16,540 bases of DNA from Gammaproteobacteria bacterium (GTDB taxonomy: Bacteria; Pseudomonadota; Gammaproteobacteria; SMWH01). The stretch spans positions 1 to 16,540 of the forward strand of contig SMWH01000115.1 of the NCBI GenBank assembly GCA_004357005.1. The letters are read 5' to 3'. Below are positions 13,632 to 16,540 of the stretch, in pieces (position 1 is the stretch's first letter; the number at the start of each line of letters is the position of its first letter). The notes under the pieces were generated by a model. The model did no database searches. It was not told the origin of the DNA and saw only the letters and a program-made list of their open reading frames with translations. A program made the translations under genes and the position numbers.

Positions 13632-14970
13632 GATCGCGAACCAGCCTCTTTCTCTGCGCGCCCGATTGCTCGTGGTGGGGTCCCTCGCCGTTGTAGCGTT
13701 TCTTGGGCTGACGGGCCTGACACTGGACAAAGCGTTCCGGGACAGCGCCCGGACAGCGATGCAGGACCGCTTGCAGGGTTATGTGTACCAGTTGCTTGCG
13801 GCGGCTGAGTTCTCCGACGACGGAAGTTTCACCTTGCCGCCAATTCTGCCCGAACCACGTTTTGCAACGGCCGGTTCCGGCCTTTATGCGACCGTAAGCG
13901 CCGATGACATGGTTTGGAGGTCCGAATCTGCCGTCGGTCTGAATCTCCCGGTGTCGCCGGATTTGAAACAGGGACAATTTGTGTACGCCGGGCCCATGGA
14001 CAGCGACGTGGGCGAGTTGTATTTCATCCACTACGCGATCGGCTGGGAACGTGCCGATGCCACGCTCACCGCGCTGGTCTTCAGCGTCGCCGAGGACATG
14101 TCAGGCTTCGGCAATCAGGTCAGCAGTTTTCGGCGCAGCCTGTGGGGGTGGCTGGGGGCGGCGGCGCTGGTGTTGCTGGCCGTGCAGGCGGCGATGCTGC
14201 GCTGGAGTCTGCGCCCCCTGCGTCAGGTCGCGGACGATCTGTCGGCGATCGAACGAGGCGCCGGTGATCAACTGGCCGGACCCTATCCGCGCGAACTCGA
14301 AGGGCTGACCAGCAATCTCAACGCGCTGATCCGTTCGCAACAACTGAGCCTCGAGCGGTACCGCAACACCCTGGCCGATCTGGCCCACAGCCTGAAGACA
14401 CCGCTTGCCGTACTGCGCATGACGCTGGAAAAGACCGGTGACACGGAAGGTCTGCTCAAACAGGTGTTGCGTATGGATGAGCAGATTGGCTGGCACCTCA
14501 AACGTGCGGCGGCGCGTGGCCACCGTCCGCTCACTGCGCCAATCGACCCTGGGTCCGTGTTGCGGCGGGTGGCCGAAACCCTCGCCCGCCTCCACACGGA
14601 TCGTGATATCGAATGCTCTGTGCAGGTCGCGGATGGCGCACGGTTCCGTGGCGAGGAGGGAGACCTGTTCGAGCTCGCGGGGAACCTGATGGAGAATGCC
14701 TACAAATGGTGCAGGGAACGTGTTCGCGTCTCCTGCCAAGGTGCAGCCGGTCGCCTGGAGCTTCGGGTCGAAGACGATGGACCTGGTATTGAGCCCGAAC
14801 GTGTCGCCCGGCTGCTGCGCCGGGGTGAACGTGGCGACCAGAGAGTTTCAGGTCACGGTCTCGGCCTGGCCATCGTCAACGAGATCGTTGCGGCCTATGG
14901 TGGCACTATTAGCATCAACAAAAGTTCGCTGGGCGGGGCAGCCGTGATCGTGCAGTTCCCGCCCGCCTGA
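13624..14970 (+). CDS. PhoQ-like membrane sensor histidine kinase
   Basis: A 448-aa inner-membrane kinase. Transmembrane helices are at about 14-33 and 174-192, enclosing a periplasmic sensor of about 140 residues. A HAMP-like segment follows (SLRPLRQVADDLSAIERGAG). The H-box is DLAHSLKTPLAVLR with His255, the form typical of PhoQ. The ATPase domain has the N-box ELAGNLMENAYKW (Asn358), G1 DDGPGI (384-389) and G2 SGHGLGLAIV (409-418). The start is GTG at 13624, overlapping the regulator by 8 nt. The sensor is acidic in parts, but I cannot show that it senses Mg2+ or peptides as PhoQ does, so the phoQ name is not used. mazG starts 9 nt downstream. Confidence 0.94.
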   Translation: MPEIANQPLSLRARLLVVGSLAVVAFLGLTGLTLDKAFRDSARTAMQDRLQGYVYQLLAAAEFSDDGSFTLPPILPEPRFATAGSGLYATVSADDMVWRSESAVGLNLPVSPDLKQGQFVYAGPMDSDVGELYFIHYAIGWERADATLTALVFSVAEDMSGFGNQVSSFRRSLWGWLGAAALVLLAVQAAMLRWSLRPLRQVADDLSAIERGAGDQLAGPYPRELEGLTSNLNALIRSQQLSLERYRNTLADLAHSLKTPLAVLRMTLEKTGDTEGLLKQVLRMDEQIGWHLKRAAARGHRPLTAPIDPGSVLRRVAETLARLHTDRDIECSVQVADGARFRGEEGDLFELAGNLMENAYKWCRERVRVSCQGAAGRLELRVEDDGPGIEPERVARLLRRGERGDQRVSGHGLGLAIVNEIVAAYGGTISINKSSLGGAAVIVQFPPA

Positions 14971-14979
14971 GGAGTCGCC

Positions 14980-15768
14980 ATGACCTGCACCAAGGAACTC
15001 CTGGACGTAATGGCGCGTCTCAGGAACCCGGAAACCGGCTGTCCCTGGGATCTGAAACAGGATTTCGCCAGTATTGCTCCCTACACCATCGAAGAAGCCT
15101 ACGAAGTAGCAGACGCCATCGAACGCAATGATCTGGATGACTTGCGTGGCGAGTTGGGCGACCTGTTATTTCAGGTCGTTTTTCACGCGCGCCTGGCGGA
15201 AGAAAAGGGCGCGTTTGCCTACGGCGATGTGGTGGCGGATATCGTGAACAAGATGGTAACGCGTCATCCGCATGTGTTCGAGAGCGATTCCTCACAGGCC
15301 CGGGGACGTGCGTGGGAGCCGCTGGAGTGGGAACGGCGGAAGCTCGCGGAACGGGCCGGTGGTGACAGCGTGCTCGACGGCATCAGCACGTCGTTGCCTG
15401 AGCTTGCGCGTGCCGCGAAAATCCAGAAACGTGCGGCTGCCGTGGGTTTTGACTGGCCGGATGTCGATGGCGTGTTCGACAAGATCCACGAGGAACTGGC
15501 GGAGCTTCAGCAGGCCCGCGCAGCCGGCGAGGGCACCGAGCGGATCGCGGAGGAATTGGGAGATTTGTTTTTCGCCTGCGTCAATTTGTCGCGACATCTG
15601 GGTGTGGATTCCGGTCGCGCGTTGCGAAGCGCCAGCGCCAAGTTCGGCCGGCGTTTCCGTCAACTGGAACGCAACGTCCGGGATTGTGGAGATTCGCTCA
15701 CAGATCTTGATCTGGAGACTCTGGAAAACGAGTGGCGCAAGGTGAAGTCCAGGGAAAACGACGAATGA
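14980..15768 (+). CDS. mazG: MazG, nucleoside triphosphate pyrophosphohydrolase
   Basis: MazG hydrolyses (d)NTPs to monophosphates and pyrophosphate, a house-cleaning activity linked in E. coli to stress survival and ppGpp levels. The 262-aa length equals that of E. coli MazG, with two all-alpha MazG domains. The first has CPWDLKQD (21-28), EEAYE (38-42) and ELGDLLFQVVFHA (58-70). The middle holds RHPHVF (95-100) and AAKIQKRAAAVGFDW (145-159). The second has EELAEL (171-176) and EELGDLFFACVNLSRHL (191-207), so both metal-binding helices are intact. GAGGAG lies about 7 nt before the ATG, overlapping the kinase stop region, so it is probably cotranscribed with the two-component genes. Functional linkage to them is not evident. 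Confidence 0.96.
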   Translation: MTCTKELLDVMARLRNPETGCPWDLKQDFASIAPYTIEEAYEVADAIERNDLDDLRGELGDLLFQVVFHARLAEEKGAFAYGDVVADIVNKMVTRHPHVFESDSSQARGRAWEPLEWERRKLAERAGGDSVLDGISTSLPELARAAKIQKRAAAVGFDWPDVDGVFDKIHEELAELQQARAAGEGTERIAEELGDLFFACVNLSRHLGVDSGRALRSASAKFGRRFRQLERNVRDCGDSLTDLDLETLENEWRKVKSRENDE

Positions 15769-15901
15769 CCGGAATATGTTTGTTCGCTGCCCCGGAGGTT
15801 GTCGCCGAAACCGCGAAACCGTGCGTTTCCAGGCCCGGCTGCTGACCAGGCGCAGGCACGATGCCTTCGAGGGCCATTTACGACAGCCGGGAGGCGGTCC
15901 A

Positions 15902-15956
15902 GCCGGGAAAAGGCCCGGCGCGGAAAGCGGGCGGCCGGGAGCGGTATGCCCCCGGC
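15902..15956. repeat. Pair of GCCGGG/CCCGGC hairpins between convergent genes
   Basis: Two hairpins lie between mazG and the convergent gene: GCCGGG (15902-15907), 6-nt loop, CCCGGC (15914-15919), and GCCGGG (15934-15939), 11-nt loop, CCCGGC (15951-15956). Neither has a T-tract. The second has the same stem and loop length as the hairpin at 6207-6229. They may act as weak or Rho-assisted terminators, or as a small repeat family. The rest of this 198-bp gap shows nothing else. Confidence 0.4.
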
Positions 15957-15966
15957 GTCCCGGGCA

Positions 15967-16452
15967 TCACCTCGCCCGGCGCAGGTTTTCCTCGAGGCCC
16001 TGTTCCAGCAGGGCCAGGGCACCCTGGAAATCCTTGCTGTGGGCGGTCAACGCGCTGAGTTTGAGGTAGGCCACGTTGCGGATCGCCAGGTTGTCGGTCC
16101 GGTTCAGCACGTCCCGATAAAAGGTCATCAGGCCGTCCCGGTCACGTTGTTCGCGATAGATTCGTTCGATCCGGTGCATTTGCAAAATGGCGGCCCGGGC
16201 CGGGTCGGTGGATACCTGGTAGACGCTGTCGACCAGTTCCAATCCCCGGTGCTGCAGTTCCATTCGGCCACGGCTTTTCTGAAAACGTGCTTTGTCACGC
16301 TGCCCTGGCGTCAGGAACACGCCACCGGTCGGGGCCGACTCGCTGACAAGTGCGCCGTCATCAAGCAGCGGTTGTGCGAAGGCGGCGGCACCGATGCCAA
16401 CGAGTATGGTGAGTCCGGTGCCGAGCCAGAAAGAGCGAAAAGCGGGTTTCAT
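15967..16452 (-). CDS. Exported helical-repeat (TPR-like) protein of unknown function
   Basis: A 161-aa protein on the minus strand. The ATG at 16452 has AAGGAG (16461-16466) 8 nt upstream, the best evidence for this start. A signal peptide covers residues 1-26 (MKPAFRSFWLGTGLTILVGI, cleavage after AFA), so the mature protein is periplasmic. Residues about 55-160 are predicted helical and contain degenerate TPR-like patterns, notably LAIRNVAYLKLSALTAHSKD followed by FQGALALLEQGLEENL. No cysteine is present and no family is recognised. It is convergent with mazG. The 88 bp upstream to the window end show no convincing promoter. Confidence 0.8.
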   Translation of the reverse strand: MKPAFRSFWLGTGLTILVGIGAAAFAQPLLDDGALVSESAPTGGVFLTPGQRDKARFQKSRGRMELQHRGLELVDSVYQVSTDPARAAILQMHRIERIYREQRDRDGLMTFYRDVLNRTDNLAIRNVAYLKLSALTAHSKDFQGALALLEQGLEENLRRAR

Positions 16453-16540
16453 GCTAGTGTCTCCTTTGCAGTGTGTTCTGTTCAGAAGACGCAGTAACGC
16501 TCATCAGGTTGACATGCGGGTGAGGGTAGTGGCGTGACGA

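Noticed and set aside
12954..14970. Naming the two-component pair phoP/phoQ
   Set aside because: Kinase core and regulator are PhoPQ-like, but the sensor domain is not demonstrably PhoQ and a PepSY gene precedes the pair.
15799..16497. Plus-strand ORF of 232 aa opposite the TPR-like exported protein
   Set aside because: The minus-strand gene has AAGGAG at the right distance and a signal peptide; the plus-strand product looks like antisense shadow.
16509..16514. Perfect TTGACA considered as a plus-strand -35 box
   Set aside because: No -10 element is found 16-18 bp downstream before the window ends.

Overview
The window is 16.5 kb of GC-rich, densely coded DNA. Its gene content suggests a gammaproteobacterium: a Suf operon starting with sufB, a PhoP/PhoQ-like pair whose kinase has the H-box DLAHSLKTPLAVL, a full-length two-domain MazG and a Crp-type regulator. 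The genus cannot be read from the sequence. No rRNA, tRNA, CRISPR array, insertion sequence or prophage was seen.

Layout. (1) 1-5507 (+): a tightly packed Fe-S assembly operon, sufB (5' end outside the window), sufC, sufD, sufS and sufU, with junctions that overlap by 4 nt or abut. A small Rieske ferredoxin follows, separated by a REP-like palindrome. (2) 5553-6756 (+): a Crp-family regulator with a conserved cyclic-nucleotide phosphate pocket, then a small exported protein of unknown function. (3) 6892-9416 (+): a 747-residue protein made of a class III nucleotidyl cyclase domain, one membrane helix, a TolB-N/FlgO-like domain and TPRs. Two tiny membrane proteins (45 and 43 aa) follow, each with an excellent Shine-Dalgarno sequence. 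(4) 9441-11660 (-): a divergent EF-G paralogue with its own promoter, a structured leader and a strong terminator shared with the cyclase cluster. (5) 11863-12445 (+): a glycine-zipper envelope protein with a classical terminator. (6) 12555-15768 (+): a PepSY-domain exported protein, an OmpR-family response regulator, a PhoQ-like histidine kinase and mazG, all overlapping or nearly so. (7) 15967-16452 (-): an exported helical-repeat protein, convergent with mazG.

How the genes work together. SufS takes sulfur from cysteine, SufU probably accepts it, and SufBCD assembles the cluster; the Rieske protein is a possible client or electron carrier. The Crp-like regulator and the cyclase lie 0.7 kb apart and may be receptor and source of the same nucleotide, which is inference. 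The PepSY protein is probably a periplasmic partner or modulator of the two-component system encoded with it.

The most interesting part is the cyclase cluster. The cyclase keeps its metal and transition-state residues but has Glu and Gln where adenylate cyclases have the base-recognising Lys and Asp/Thr. The two micro-membrane proteins behind it match no family I recognise. A second notable point is the EF-G paralogue, whose guanine-recognition motif reads NKIN instead of NKxD.
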